Notes: generated from the sequence alone by a model not told the origin. 53,084 bases of DNA from an uncultured Lachnospiraceae bacterium (GCA_947589095.1 CANQBX010000021.1:1-53084), one strand, 5' to 3'. Shown: positions 35,026 through 45,429, counted from the first letter of the stretch. Program-made: numbers and translations.

Positions 35026-35631
35026 CTTCTTCGATTCGGCAGGATGTTCCTCGCGGATCTGGTCGATCAGCATTTCCATGGCCTGTTTCTTCAGATATAC
35101 GTCGAAGCCCAGTTCGCAGATGAACGCGAAGAGCTGCAGATACGACCGGTCTTCCTCGTCCTGATCCGGGAACATATCCTGGACATTGCGGTATTTACGG
35201 ATCACATCCTCTTTAAGCCGCTTCATCTGCTCCTTCTCCAACGAGAAGATCTGTTCGTAGATGTCCTGCAGGGACAGGCCGGACGAATCCATAAAATGAC
35301 CTTCTGTGATGGGCGAGAACAGGGCCGCGATATCGTTGAAAGAGAGCATATTCTTGAAGTAGTAGATATAGATCAGCAGCAGCATATGCTCGCGGGTGTA
35401 TTTCTTCTTGATCGGGGGCGGAAGCAGATTATTCTTCGCGTAATTATTGATCATGGTCTTGGTTAAGACCTTGTCGTCCGGATAGCGTTTGGATTTCTCC
35501 AGGTTCTCATCCATGAAGGTGGTTACCTGGTCCATGTAGAGATTGATATTCGGGATCTGTTCCGGTCTTACGTAATCCAGACTGTCCAGCCGGGCGAAAA
35601 TGTCCCGAAGCCTGTCGAGGTTGCTTTTCAT
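35014..35631 (-). CDS. DUF1836 protein with MerR-like helix-turn-helix
   Basis: A 205-residue cytoplasmic protein of the DUF1836 family common in Firmicutes. An N-terminal MerR-type winged helix is suggested by VLTKTMINNYAKNNLLPPP (about 52-70) and YTREHMLLLIYIYYFKN. The C-terminal part is helical and ends in a Lys-rich ESKKKKP. Function is not established; DNA binding is inferred. The ATG at 35631 is preceded by GGAGGC at close distance; an in-frame ATG at 35697 is less likely. It is divergent from ridA, sharing a 219-base upstream region. Confidence 0.85.
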   Translation of the reverse strand: MKSNLDRLRDIFARLDSLDYVRPEQIPNINLYMDQVTTFMDENLEKSKRYPDDKVLTKTMINNYAKNNLLPPPIKKKYTREHMLLLIYIYYFKNMLSFNDIAALFSPITEGHFMDSSGLSLQDIYEQIFSLEKEQMKRLKEDVIRKYRNVQDMFPDQDEEDRSYLQLFAFICELGFDVYLKKQAMEMLIDQIREEHPAESKKKKP

Positions 35632-35783
35632 ATAGCCTCCTGTCATGCCGCCGGGGCGGCGCGCCGTATGCACAGAAATAGTTTCATTCATGATCAAACT
35701 AACTACGTTACATTATATAGTATTCAAAACCAGATGACAAGAGAAAAATGAGCGATTTGTTCGAAAACGAAAGAAAAAACAAG

Positions 35784-35812
35784 TTGAAGGATGCACCGAT
35801 TTCCTGTATAAT
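35784..35812 (+). promoter_or_regulatory. Promoter of the ridA operon
   Basis: TTGAAG at 35784-35789 and TATAAT at 35807-35812 have a 17-base spacer; the leader is about 32 bases. Confidence 0.7.
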
Positions 35813-35850
35813 AAAGGACAGTCATTGATAAGAAAGCGAGGTACATTTCC

Positions 35851-36237
35851 ATGAAGAAAGCATACAGTACAGAGAAAGCGCCGGCGGCTATCGGGCCCTA
35901 CTCCCAGGCCGTGAAGGCCGGAGATTTCGTATATGTGTCCGGGCAGATCCCCATCGATCCGGCTACCGGATCCTTCGCGGGAGAGGACATCACAAGCCAG
36001 ACCAGGCAGTCCCTGACCAACATTAAGAACATCCTGGCGGAAGCCGGTCTCACGATGGACGACGTGGTGAAGACGACGGTGCTTCTGAAGAATATGAACG
36101 ATTTTTCGAGGATGAACGAGGAGTACGCCAAGTTCTTCACCGGCGTGTGCCCGGCGAGGGCGGCCTTCGAGGTGGCGGCGATCCCGCGGGCGGCTCTGGT
36201 AGAGATCGAAGCGGTGGCTTACTGCGGGGAGAAGTAA
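35851..36237 (+). CDS. ridA: RidA-family enamine/imine deaminase
   Basis: A 128-residue cytosolic protein of the RidA (YjgF/YER057c/UK114) family, which hydrolyses reactive 2-aminoacrylate and related enamines from amino-acid metabolism. Family signatures run the whole length: AIGPYSQAVKAGDFVYVSGQ at the start, and CPARAAFEVAAIPRAALVEIEA at the end with the substrate-binding Arg. The size is normal. GCGAGG precedes the ATG. It is followed after 48 bases by the TSCPD gene and then the helicase gene, probably as one transcript. Confidence 0.95.
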   Translation: MKKAYSTEKAPAAIGPYSQAVKAGDFVYVSGQIPIDPATGSFAGEDITSQTRQSLTNIKNILAEAGLTMDDVVKTTVLLKNMNDFSRMNEEYAKFFTGVCPARAAFEVAAIPRAALVEIEAVAYCGEK

Positions 36238-36285
36238 TCCTGCGGCTGATAAAAGAGATTTATAACATAGAAAGGAATCATTCCC

Positions 36286-36536
36286 ATGAGATATCAGATG
36301 AAGACCCAGGGCGTGTGCGCCTCCCAGATCAGCTTCGATCTGGACGGCGACGTGGTGACGAATGTAAAATTTGACGGCGGCTGCAACGGCAACTTAAAGG
36401 CTGTCAGTAAGCTGGTGGACGGCATGACGGTGGACCAGATCGAAGGGAAGCTGAAGGGCAATCTCTGCGGATTTAAGCCGACCTCCTGCGCGGACCAGCT
36501 GGCGATCGCGGTACGCAGGGCTTACGAGGAATCCAG

Positions 36537-36540
<4 letters not shown>
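36286..36540 (+). CDS. TIGR03905-type TSCPD domain protein
   Basis: An 84-residue protein that is essentially one TSCPD domain, a module also found at the C-terminus of some class II ribonucleotide reductases. Cysteine motifs GGCNGNL (about 33-39) and LCGFKPTSCADQL (about 61-73) mark it. The stand-alone form is widespread in anaerobic Firmicutes and its function is unknown. GAAAGGAATC precedes the ATG. Its stop codon overlaps the helicase start (ATGA), so the two are translationally coupled. Confidence 0.92.
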
Positions 36541-39209
<2,669 letters not shown>

Positions 39210-39393
39210 ATCTATTTCCTGACGGTGCTGGCAGCAAAGCTTACGCGGTTTATACAGACAGGGGCGGAGCTCGCGGGTGAAAGCGAACGAAAGTTTGTGA
39301 ATTCATCAAATAAAAATTGCAAAACTGCACAGATTATGATAGTATAAAGAAGGAATATGATCTTAAAAGGAAATGATAAGGAGGGTGTTTGAG

Positions 39394-39702
39394 ATGAATA
39401 AACTGGATGCTATGGGCAAAGAGGCGTTAAGCCGTGTAGAAGATCTGGTCAGCGCTTCGAAGCTGAATGAACTGATCAAGAAGCGTGAGGACGCGGATAA
39501 GAGGCTGAACACGATCCTTTGGGTGCTTGCGATCATCGGCGCGGTAGCGGCGGTGGCGGCTATCGCTTACGCGGTGTACCGTTTCTTTACACCGGATTAT
39601 CTGGATGACTTTGAGGATGATTTCGACGACGATTTCGACGACGACTTCTTCGAGGATGAGACGGAACCGGAGCCCGCACCGGAAGCAGCGCCGGCGGAAT
39701 AA
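39394..39702 (+). CDS. Small single-pass membrane protein with acidic repeat tail
   Basis: A 102-residue protein. Residues 1-35 are a charged amphipathic helix, 37-60 a membrane segment (ILWVLAIIGAVAAVAAIAYA), and the tail is highly acidic (DFDDDFDDDFFEDE) with a Pro/Ala/Glu end. The Asp-rich part comes from a short repeated GATTTCGACGAC unit. Similar small proteins with the same FFTPDYLDDFEDDFDDD pattern occur across Lachnospiraceae; their role is unknown. The tail might bind divalent cations or basic proteins (inference). The ATG at 39394 follows AAGGAGG. It has its own terminator. Confidence 0.85.
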   Translation: MNKLDAMGKEALSRVEDLVSASKLNELIKKREDADKRLNTILWVLAIIGAVAAVAAIAYAVYRFFTPDYLDDFEDDFDDDFDDDFFEDETEPEPAPEAAPAE

Positions 39703-39717
39703 GTTAAGAGAACAGAG

Positions 39718-39753
39718 GGCGTGCCTCTAAAACGGGGGCACGCCTTTTCTTTT
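39718..39753 (+). terminator. Terminator of the small membrane-protein gene
   Basis: GGCGTGCCTC and GGGGCACGCC form a 10-bp stem (one G-U) followed by TTTTCTTTT, 16 bases after the stop. Confidence 0.88.
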
Positions 39754-39783
39754 GCGCGAAGGCAAATTATTACAGCGCCGGCG

Positions 39784-39890
39784 CCGTGTACAGCCGCAGG
39801 GCGGCCCTGCTTGCAGGAGCCGGACTGCGGCTGTACACGGCAAAGCGGGCATTGGAACAATGCCCGCGACTGAGGAAACGCGAAGCGTTT
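39784..39890 (+). other. Three consecutive hairpins in the rlmD leader
   Basis: A perfect 16-bp stem (39784-39799 with 39825-39840) contains an inner CCTGC-TT-GCAGG hairpin. It is followed by GCGGGCATTG-GAA-CAATGCCCGC (39845-39867) and AAACGC-GAA-GCGTTT (39876-39890). None has a U-run. Together they form a highly structured 107-base leader just before the 23S rRNA methyltransferase gene. Leader regulation, a mobile palindromic element or an unrecognised RNA are possible. Confidence 0.55.
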
Positions 39891-39955
39891 TCGAGGTGCC
39901 CGGCGCGGGCGGAGCGGTCAAAGTAATACCCGCAATATCGAGGAAAGGATCAACC

Positions 39956-41590
39956 ATGAAAAAAGGTGAGAGATATATCGGAACAGTTGCACGCATGGCG
40001 TTTCCCAATCGGGGCATTGTTGCAGTTGACGGCGAGACCGAGACCGCCGTCGTGAAGAACGCCCTGCCCGGCCAGGAAGTGGAATTCGTGGTCAGCAAGA
40101 AGCGGAACGGCCGCTGCGAGGGCCGCCTTCTTCGCGTGGTCACGCCGTCACCGTTAGAATGCGAACCGGAGCGCTGCCCGCATTTCGGGATCTGCGGCGG
40201 TTGCACATTTCAGAGCATTCCGTATGAGGACCAGTTAAAGATCAAGGAGCGGCAGGTGCGGGAGCTTCTGCAGCCGGTGGTCGACCGGCAGAGCAGTACG
40301 TTCGACCGTATTTTTGAAGGCGTAATGCCCAGCCCCCTGCCGTCAGAATACCGGAACAAGATGGAGTTTTCCTTCGGCGACGAGGAGAAGGGCGGCCCAT
40401 TGGCCCTTGGACTTCATCGCCGCGGCAGTTTCCACGATGTGGTAAATGTGGACGGCTGCCGGATCGTGCATCCGGATTTCACGCGGATCCTCACGGCGAC
40501 GCGGGAGTATTTCGCGGCGGAAGGAATTTCATTTTACAGGAAGCTGCAGCACAGCGGCTATTTGCGCCATCTGCTGGTGCGCCGGGCGGTGAAGACAGGG
40601 GAGATCCTGGTCGCGCTGGTGACGTCGGGGCAGGTGGAAAGTGGGGGCGCAGAGCAGATACGGATGGAGGCTGCGGGGACGGAGCAGTCAAGGGGAGAGA
40701 GCGAGTCTGTAGAGCCGGAGCAGTCCGTTGCTTTAACCGGTAAGGTCCGTCATGGATTACCGCTTAATAAATCAGATGAGACTGTACTTCTCGCCGGCTG
40801 GCGCGATACGATTCTGTCTCTGGCGCTTGACGGCCGTTTTGCCGGGATACTGCATATCCGAAACGACAGCCTGGCGGACGTGGTGCAGAGCGACGAGACG
40901 ACGGTGCTGTACGGCCAGGACTATTTCTACGAAGAACTGCTGGGACTGCGTTTTAAAATATCCCCGTTTTCTTTCTTCCAGACGAACTCGCTGGGAGCGG
41001 AAGTCCTCTACGACACGGTCCGTGAATATGTGGGGGATACGAGCGGTAAAGTGGTGTTCGATCTCTACAGCGGTACCGGAACCATCGCCCAGATGCTGGC
41101 CCCGGTGGCGGAGAAGGTCATCGGAGTGGAGATCGTGGCCGAGGCAGTGGAGGCCGCCCGGCAGAATGCGGAGCGGAACGGACTTGACAACTGCGACTTT
41201 ATCGTGGGCGATGTGATGAAGGTGCTGGCTGCGTGGGGAGCGGAGAACTGTTTCGCCGCCGGCGGCAGCGGCGGTGCAGCGGATGATGCCGCAGTCGGCG
41301 CTGTAGACGATACGGCCGTCGGTGCCGCGGACAACATCGTTGCCGGCGTATCCCCGGATATCATTATCCTGGATCCGCCCCGCGATGGCATTCATCCGAA
41401 GGCACTGGACCGCATCGGCGGCGAAATCCGCGCGAAGCGGATCGTCTATGTCAGCTGCAAGCCCACCAGTCTGGCGCGGGACTTGGAGAAGCTGATGGCG
41501 TACGGGTACGTGCCGGAGAGAATCTGCTGCGTGGATATGTTCCCTTCATCGGCGAATATAGAGACCGCCTGCCTTCTTGAGCGAACCTGA
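39956..41590 (+). CDS. rlmD: 23S rRNA (uracil-C5)-methyltransferase RlmD/RumA-type
   Basis: A SAM-dependent RNA m5U methyltransferase of 544 residues. An N-terminal TRAM-like beta-barrel (about 1-60) is followed by the Fe-S cysteines C74, C80 and C83 (CPHFGICGGC). The methyltransferase part has the SAM motif DLYSGTGTIAQ (about 365-375), ILDPPRDGIHPKAL and the catalytic-Cys motif YVSCKPTSL near the C-terminus. The start at 39956 follows AGGAAAGG; the open frame upstream runs through the hairpin region and is not credited. Two low-complexity inserts are odd: a Glu/Gly-rich one (about 228-260) and an Ala/Asp/Gly one with 8-residue repeats of type DDxAVGA (about 430-463). The family has RlmD, RlmCD and TrmA-like members; which uridine it modifies is not certain. 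Confidence 0.92.
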   Translation: MKKGERYIGTVARMAFPNRGIVAVDGETETAVVKNALPGQEVEFVVSKKRNGRCEGRLLRVVTPSPLECEPERCPHFGICGGCTFQSIPYEDQLKIKERQVRELLQPVVDRQSSTFDRIFEGVMPSPLPSEYRNKMEFSFGDEEKGGPLALGLHRRGSFHDVVNVDGCRIVHPDFTRILTATREYFAAEGISFYRKLQHSGYLRHLLVRRAVKTGEILVALVTSGQVESGGAEQIRMEAAGTEQSRGESESVEPEQSVALTGKVRHGLPLNKSDETVLLAGWRDTILSLALDGRFAGILHIRNDSLADVVQSDETTVLYGQDYFYEELLGLRFKISPFSFFQTNSLGAEVLYDTVREYVGDTSGKVVFDLYSGTGTIAQMLAPVAEKVIGVEIVAEAVEAARQNAERNGLDNCDFIVGDVMKVLAAWGAENCFAAGGSGGAADDAAVGAVDDTAVGAADNIVAGVSPDIIILDPPRDGIHPKALDRIGGEIRAKRIVYVSCKPTSLARDLEKLMAYGYVPERICCVDMFPSSANIETACLLERT

Positions 41591-41614
41591 TGGAAGACGA
41601 CAGAGAAAAATGAA

Positions 41615-41657
41615 TTTTGGAGTGTAATCATGATTACACCATTATAGTGCTCCAAAA
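41615..41657. repeat. Palindrome within a larger inverted repeat
   Basis: TGTAATCATGATTACA (41623-41638) is a perfect 16-bp palindrome. It is flanked by TTTTGGAG (41615-41622) and CTCCAAAA (41650-41657). It starts 24 bases after rlmD. The outer repeat could act as a weak terminator; the inner one looks like a protein-binding site. Confidence 0.5.
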
Positions 41658-41776
41658 TCGATAAAAGCTGGGGGAATTTATAAAAATGGAATCCCAGAGG
41701 CCGCATAAAATAGGGCTCAGAGATTCCGAGAGTCTATTATAACGGAAGGGGTGCATGAGTAACCACCCAATGACGA

Positions 41777-41815
41777 AAGCCCTCGGCAATGAGTTCGGGG
41801 GCTTCTTCTTGTCTT
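41777..41815 (+). terminator. Hairpin terminator in the gap after rlmD
   Basis: AAGCCCTCG and CGGGGGCTT form a 9-bp stem (one G-U) with a 10-base loop and CTTCTTGTCTT after it. No intact gene lies directly upstream, so it may be left from a lost gene. Confidence 0.6.
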
Positions 41816-41857
41816 GCTTATTGGTTACGAATAGATTATAATAAGTTCAAAGTGATG

Positions 41858-42215
41858 GAAAGGGCGTTGAACTTATTATGGAAAAGTTGCCGATCAAAAA
41901 AGTTCCGCTTGCCAGCAAAGAGAAAATCCGGCGCTTTGGGCAATGCTATATTTTCACAATGGCGATATTGGAATCATTGGGGCATGGCACCAATGGCTGA
42001 AGATGATTATCAATGGTTTGTGATTGCTTTTTCCCGTTTGGCTGAACTTGCAGAAGATAAAGGACGCTGATTTGGGCGCTATTGGCTTTTTAGCCGCAAT
42101 GTCATCCAGAGAAAGAGGCGGCAATCAGGGAAGCATGCCCCATGTTCTAATTTTGAAATGTCGGTACAGCAAAATCTACACCTTCCCCAAAAAACTGATT
42201 TTCGGATTCAAATGA
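41858..42215 (+). pseudogene. Degenerate small reading frames in an AT-richer gap
   Basis: A 40-codon frame begins at 41878 (MEKLPIKKVPLASKEKIRR...). It stops near 42000 and appears to continue in another frame (MAEDDYQWFVIAFSRLAELAEDKGR, ending 42070), then in a third (IGFLAAMSSRERGG). The pattern is that of one small gene broken by two frameshifts. I recognise no family. Base composition is AT-richer than rlmD. Short independent peptides cannot be excluded. Confidence 0.35.
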
Positions 42216-42273
42216 TTATAAACTATGCATAATCGGTCGGAAAAGCAAAATTTTTGCATTTGAGTGCAGATAC

Positions 42274-42302
42274 TTGATTTTTCTGCCTATCTATGCTATC
42301 GT
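42274..42302 (+). promoter_or_regulatory. Putative promoter of the first DUF4143 ATPase gene
   Basis: TTGATT at 42274-42279 and TATCGT at 42297-42302 have a 17-base spacer, with a TG one base before the -10. The -10 is weak, so this is tentative. Confidence 0.4.
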
Positions 42303-42325
42303 AAATGCAACAGGAGGGATGCGCA

Positions 42326-43645
42326 ATGATAGGATCGCACAAACTGAAAAAACGGGATCGTTATCTCAACAAGCTGATCGGTTTCCAAGATACGGAACCT
42401 GTCAAGGTCATCACCGGCATAAGGCGCTGCGGAAAATCAAGCCTTTTGAAGCTGATGGTCGCACATTTGATCGAGTCAGGTATACAGCCGGAGCAGATCG
42501 TCGAGATGAACTTTGAATCCAATGATTTTCGGAAAATGTCCTCTGACGCCGTCTACGCCTATGTAAAAAACCGAGTCGTATCCGGAAAGCGCATGTATCT
42601 GTTTTTTGATGAGATCCAGAGGATCGACGCCTGGGAGGACGCAGTCAATGCCTTGCGCGTGGACTTGGACTGTGACATCTATGTGACCGGTTCCAATGCG
42701 TACCTGCTATCCTCGGAGTATTCCACCTATCTTTCCGGCAGATGCGTGGAGATCAAAATGCTGCCGCTCTCTTTCAGCGAGTTTCTGTATTTTCATGATT
42801 TTGAGGTGAAGGAAACCGCGAGCGCCTTTGGGGGCGTTCATAAACGGGTGTTTGATAAAAACGGCGAACCATACGAACTGCGGGAGGCATTTGAAGCATT
42901 CCTGCGTTTGGGCGGCATGCCGGGTATTGCCGATGTCGGACTCGATCAGGAAAAAGCGCTTTCTCTCCTTGACGGTATCTATTCCACCGTTGTGGTTCGG
43001 GATATTCTGGAACGGGAAAGGCGTCGAGGGCAGCAGCGAATCACCGATCCGATCCTGCTTCGCAAGATTATCATGTTCCTTGCGGACAACATCGGTTCGA
43101 ATGTTTCTATCGCATCCATCGGCAATACCTTAGTTAATGAGGGCCTCCTTGAGGATGGCAAACGGAAAAGCGGCCCGAGCGCACATACGGTTCAGGCATA
43201 TGTCAACGCACTTCTGGAAAGCTACTTCTTCTATGAGATCAAGCGGTTCGACATCAAAGGAAAGGAATATCTTCGCACGCTCGGCAAGTATTATATTGTC
43301 GATATTGCTCTGAGGAATTACCTGCTGGGGTTCCGAAATCGCGACAGCGGCCATGCAATCGAAAATGTCGTCTATTTTGAACTGCTCCGCAGGGGATACG
43401 ATGTGGCAATCGGCAAGATCGACAACATGGAGGTGGACTTCATTGCGATTACCGCCGACGAGCGGAAATATATTCAGGTAACGGAATCTATGAATAGCGA
43501 GGATGTCAGAAAACGCGAATTAGCTCCCCTGCAAAAAATACGCGACAACTATGAAAAGATTGTGCTGTCGCTTGAACCGAGGCTGGATAGCTCATACGAA
43601 GGGATCAAGTCTGAGAACCTAATTGAATGGTTGCTTGCAGATTGA
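42326..43645 (+). CDS. AAA ATPase with DUF4143 domain, first copy
   Basis: A 439-residue ATPase. The N-terminal AAA_14 domain has Walker A GIRRCGKSS (about 33-41) and Walker B MYLFFDEIQ (about 92-100). A GSNAYLLS sensor-like stretch follows near 127. The C-terminal DUF4143 part ends in a nuclease-like fold with NMEVDFIAI and YIQVTES, close to the PD-(D/E)XK pattern. Such proteins are abundant in gut anaerobes, often in several copies and often on acquired DNA; their function is not settled. The ATG at 42326 follows AGGAGGG; an in-frame ATG seven codons upstream is less likely. The gene is less GC-rich than the housekeeping block. Confidence 0.9.
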   Translation: MIGSHKLKKRDRYLNKLIGFQDTEPVKVITGIRRCGKSSLLKLMVAHLIESGIQPEQIVEMNFESNDFRKMSSDAVYAYVKNRVVSGKRMYLFFDEIQRIDAWEDAVNALRVDLDCDIYVTGSNAYLLSSEYSTYLSGRCVEIKMLPLSFSEFLYFHDFEVKETASAFGGVHKRVFDKNGEPYELREAFEAFLRLGGMPGIADVGLDQEKALSLLDGIYSTVVVRDILERERRRGQQRITDPILLRKIIMFLADNIGSNVSIASIGNTLVNEGLLEDGKRKSGPSAHTVQAYVNALLESYFFYEIKRFDIKGKEYLRTLGKYYIVDIALRNYLLGFRNRDSGHAIENVVYFELLRRGYDVAIGKIDNMEVDFIAITADERKYIQVTESMNSEDVRKRELAPLQKIRDNYEKIVLSLEPRLDSSYEGIKSENLIEWLLAD

Positions 43646-43695
43646 AGCTTAGTCCTGTTATTTGCTTTATATTATCGGGGAAAAGGAGGATACCC

Positions 43696-43842
43696 ATGAC
43701 AAATGAAAAAAGTTATGGTATCATGATGACGGAGATCAGGGACGCCCTGGATGAAGGGAACTTCGCGAAGTATACTGCGGCAGTTAATATCGTCCCTGGT
43801 TCCGCTGATGCTTATCGTGATCCCGGCGCAGATTATTGGTGA
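43696..43842 (+). pseudogene. 48-codon frame, possible gene-tail remnant
   Basis: A strong AAGGAGG precedes an ATG that opens MTNEKSYGIMMTEIRDALDEG. The MTEIRDALDEGNFAKY segment looks like the last helix of a queuine tRNA-ribosyltransferase, and the frame then runs into unrelated sequence. In the +1 frame a hydrophobic stretch (LVPLMLIVIPAQIIGELLG) continues to about 43907. This may be a fused remnant with a frameshift. The match is short and tentative, and a real small protein is the alternative. Confidence 0.3.
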
Positions 43843-43886
43843 ACTCTTAGGCGACAGGAGTATGTTTTTGATGTATAAGCCGTGTG

Positions 43887-43976
43887 ATTCGCTCATATTT
43901 TTGTAATATTATCCTTATAATTCGCTCATATTTTTGCAATAAGACCATATAAATTCGCTCATATTTGCGAAAAAGC
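43887..43976. repeat. Three direct repeats with an exact 33-bp period
   Basis: ATTCGCTCATATTTTTGTAA at 43887, ATTCGCTCATATTTTTGCAA at 43920 and ATTCGCTCATATTTGCG at 43953 are spaced 33 bp apart, about three helical turns. They lie immediately upstream of the promoter of the second ATPase gene. The phasing suggests cooperative protein binding on one face of the DNA. Confidence 0.8.
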
Positions 43977-44005
43977 TTGCGTTTCCGGTACTATTCGTAT
44001 ATACT
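43977..44005 (+). promoter_or_regulatory. Promoter of the second DUF4143 ATPase gene
   Basis: TTGCGT at 43977-43982 and TATACT at 44000-44005 have a 17-base spacer, directly after the third 33-bp repeat. Confidence 0.6.
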
Positions 44006-44050
44006 GAAAGCAGAAACCGATGTTGAGCAGATAAGAGGGAATTAACTGTG

Positions 44051-45379
44051 ATGTATCTGAGACGAAAAATCGATCAGTATCTGAACGAATGGAAAGCGGA
44101 TTCGGAACACATGCCATTGATCGTGAAAGGTCCGCGGCAGGTAGGAAAGACCGCTTCGATCCGCAGATTTGCACAGAAGAAGTATGCGAGCGTGATAGAA
44201 ATTAACTTCGTGGAAGAGCCGAAGTATAAGATGATCACGGCGGATGGTTATAAGACGGAAGATATCATCCGTAATATTTCACGGCTGGATCCTTCGAAGC
44301 GTTTTGCCGGGGGGAAGACGCTTTTGTTCTTTGATGAACTTCAGGAATTTCCGGAGATCGCGACAGCGCTCAAGTTCTTTCGCCAGGATGGCAGATTTGA
44401 CGTTATCTGCAGCGGTTCTATGCTGGGAGTAAATTATCGGCGAATTGAAAGCAACAGCGTCGGTTACAAGACGGAATATGAGATGTATTCTCTTGATTTT
44501 GAGGAATTTCTGTGGGCGAAGGGCTACCATGAGGATTTTATTGAGGATCTGTACACGCATATGTGTGATATGAAGCCGCTGAGTGAAGTACAGATGTCTG
44601 TCTGCCAGTCCCTGTTCCTGGATTACTGCATTCTGGGCGGTATGCCGGCTGTGGTGCGTGAATATGTGGAGAAGGGAACATTCGAGGGTTCTCTGTCCGC
44701 CCAGCGCCAGCTGATCGCCGATTACCGCGAGGACATCCGCAAGTATGCCGAGGGTCTGGATCAGGCCCGCGTATTGAATGTATTTGACCATATACCGGTG
44801 CAGCTTGCGAAAGACAACAAGAAATTCCAGCTGTCAAAGGTGGCTTCCGGCGCTCGTTTTAAGGACTACCGGGGGTGCATCGAGTGGCTGAATGATTCCG
44901 GCATGATCAATCTGTGCTACTGTCTGCAGTTTCCGGAGCTTCCGCTTAAGGGGAATTATGACGACAGTAAATATAAGATCTACTTCGCGGATTCGGGTCT
45001 GCTGGTTGCGATGCTGGATGAGGAAGCGCAGGAAGACCTGCGGATGAACAGAAATCTGGGAGTTTACAAGGGCGCGCTCTATGAAAATGTAGTCGGGGAG
45101 GCTCTGGCGAAAAGCGGATGCGGTCTGTATTATTACCGGAGGGAGAATTCGACGCTGGAGGAAGATTTCTTCCTCCGGACAGCGTCAGAACTGGTTCCCG
45201 TGGAAGTCAAGGCGGTGAACGGCCGCTCGAAGTCCCTGCGGACGCTGATCGAGAGCGGCCGGTATCCGGATATCCGATACGGGATCAAGCTGACAGGCGG
45301 GAATATCGGGTATAGCGAACAGATCTATACATTTCCGTATTTCTGCGCTTTTCTGGTGAAGCGGTATTTGAGGAGATAA
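44051..45379 (+). CDS. AAA ATPase with DUF4143 domain, second copy
   Basis: A 442-residue ATPase of the same broad family as the protein at 42326 but clearly divergent. Walker A is GPRQVGKT (about 28-35), Walker B LLFFDELQE (about 94-102), and CSGSML acts as the sensor-like motif. The C-terminal DUF4143 and nuclease-like region has LEEDFFLR and VPVEVKA, a fuller PD-(D/E)XK pattern than the first copy. AGAGGGA lies upstream of adjacent GTG (44048) and ATG (44051) starts. It sits behind the phased repeats and ends near the perfect palindromic repeat at 45395. Function is unknown. Confidence 0.92.
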   Translation: MYLRRKIDQYLNEWKADSEHMPLIVKGPRQVGKTASIRRFAQKKYASVIEINFVEEPKYKMITADGYKTEDIIRNISRLDPSKRFAGGKTLLFFDELQEFPEIATALKFFRQDGRFDVICSGSMLGVNYRRIESNSVGYKTEYEMYSLDFEEFLWAKGYHEDFIEDLYTHMCDMKPLSEVQMSVCQSLFLDYCILGGMPAVVREYVEKGTFEGSLSAQRQLIADYREDIRKYAEGLDQARVLNVFDHIPVQLAKDNKKFQLSKVASGARFKDYRGCIEWLNDSGMINLCYCLQFPELPLKGNYDDSKYKIYFADSGLLVAMLDEEAQEDLRMNRNLGVYKGALYENVVGEALAKSGCGLYYYRRENSTLEEDFFLRTASELVPVEVKAVNGRSKSLRTLIESGRYPDIRYGIKLTGGNIGYSEQIYTFPYFCAFLVKRYLRR

Positions 45380-45394
45380 AGGGCGTCTCAGAAG

Positions 45395-45429
45395 ATACGG
45401 GCAGGGCGTCACGGACGCCCTGCCCGTAT
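45395..45429. repeat. Dispersed GC-rich palindromic repeat, copy C (perfect stem)
   Basis: ATACGGGCAGGGCGT and ACGCCCTGCCCGTAT form a perfect 15-bp stem with a CACGG loop. It lies between the convergent ATPase and GH3 genes, followed by AAAAATAC. It is the most complete copy of the family also seen near 4036, 25970 and 30188, and may serve as a bidirectional transcript end. Confidence 0.75.

Noticed and set aside
39317-39348. TTGCAA with TATGAT or TATAAA before the small membrane-protein gene
   Set aside because: Spacers of 12 or 20 bases do not fit; left unassigned.
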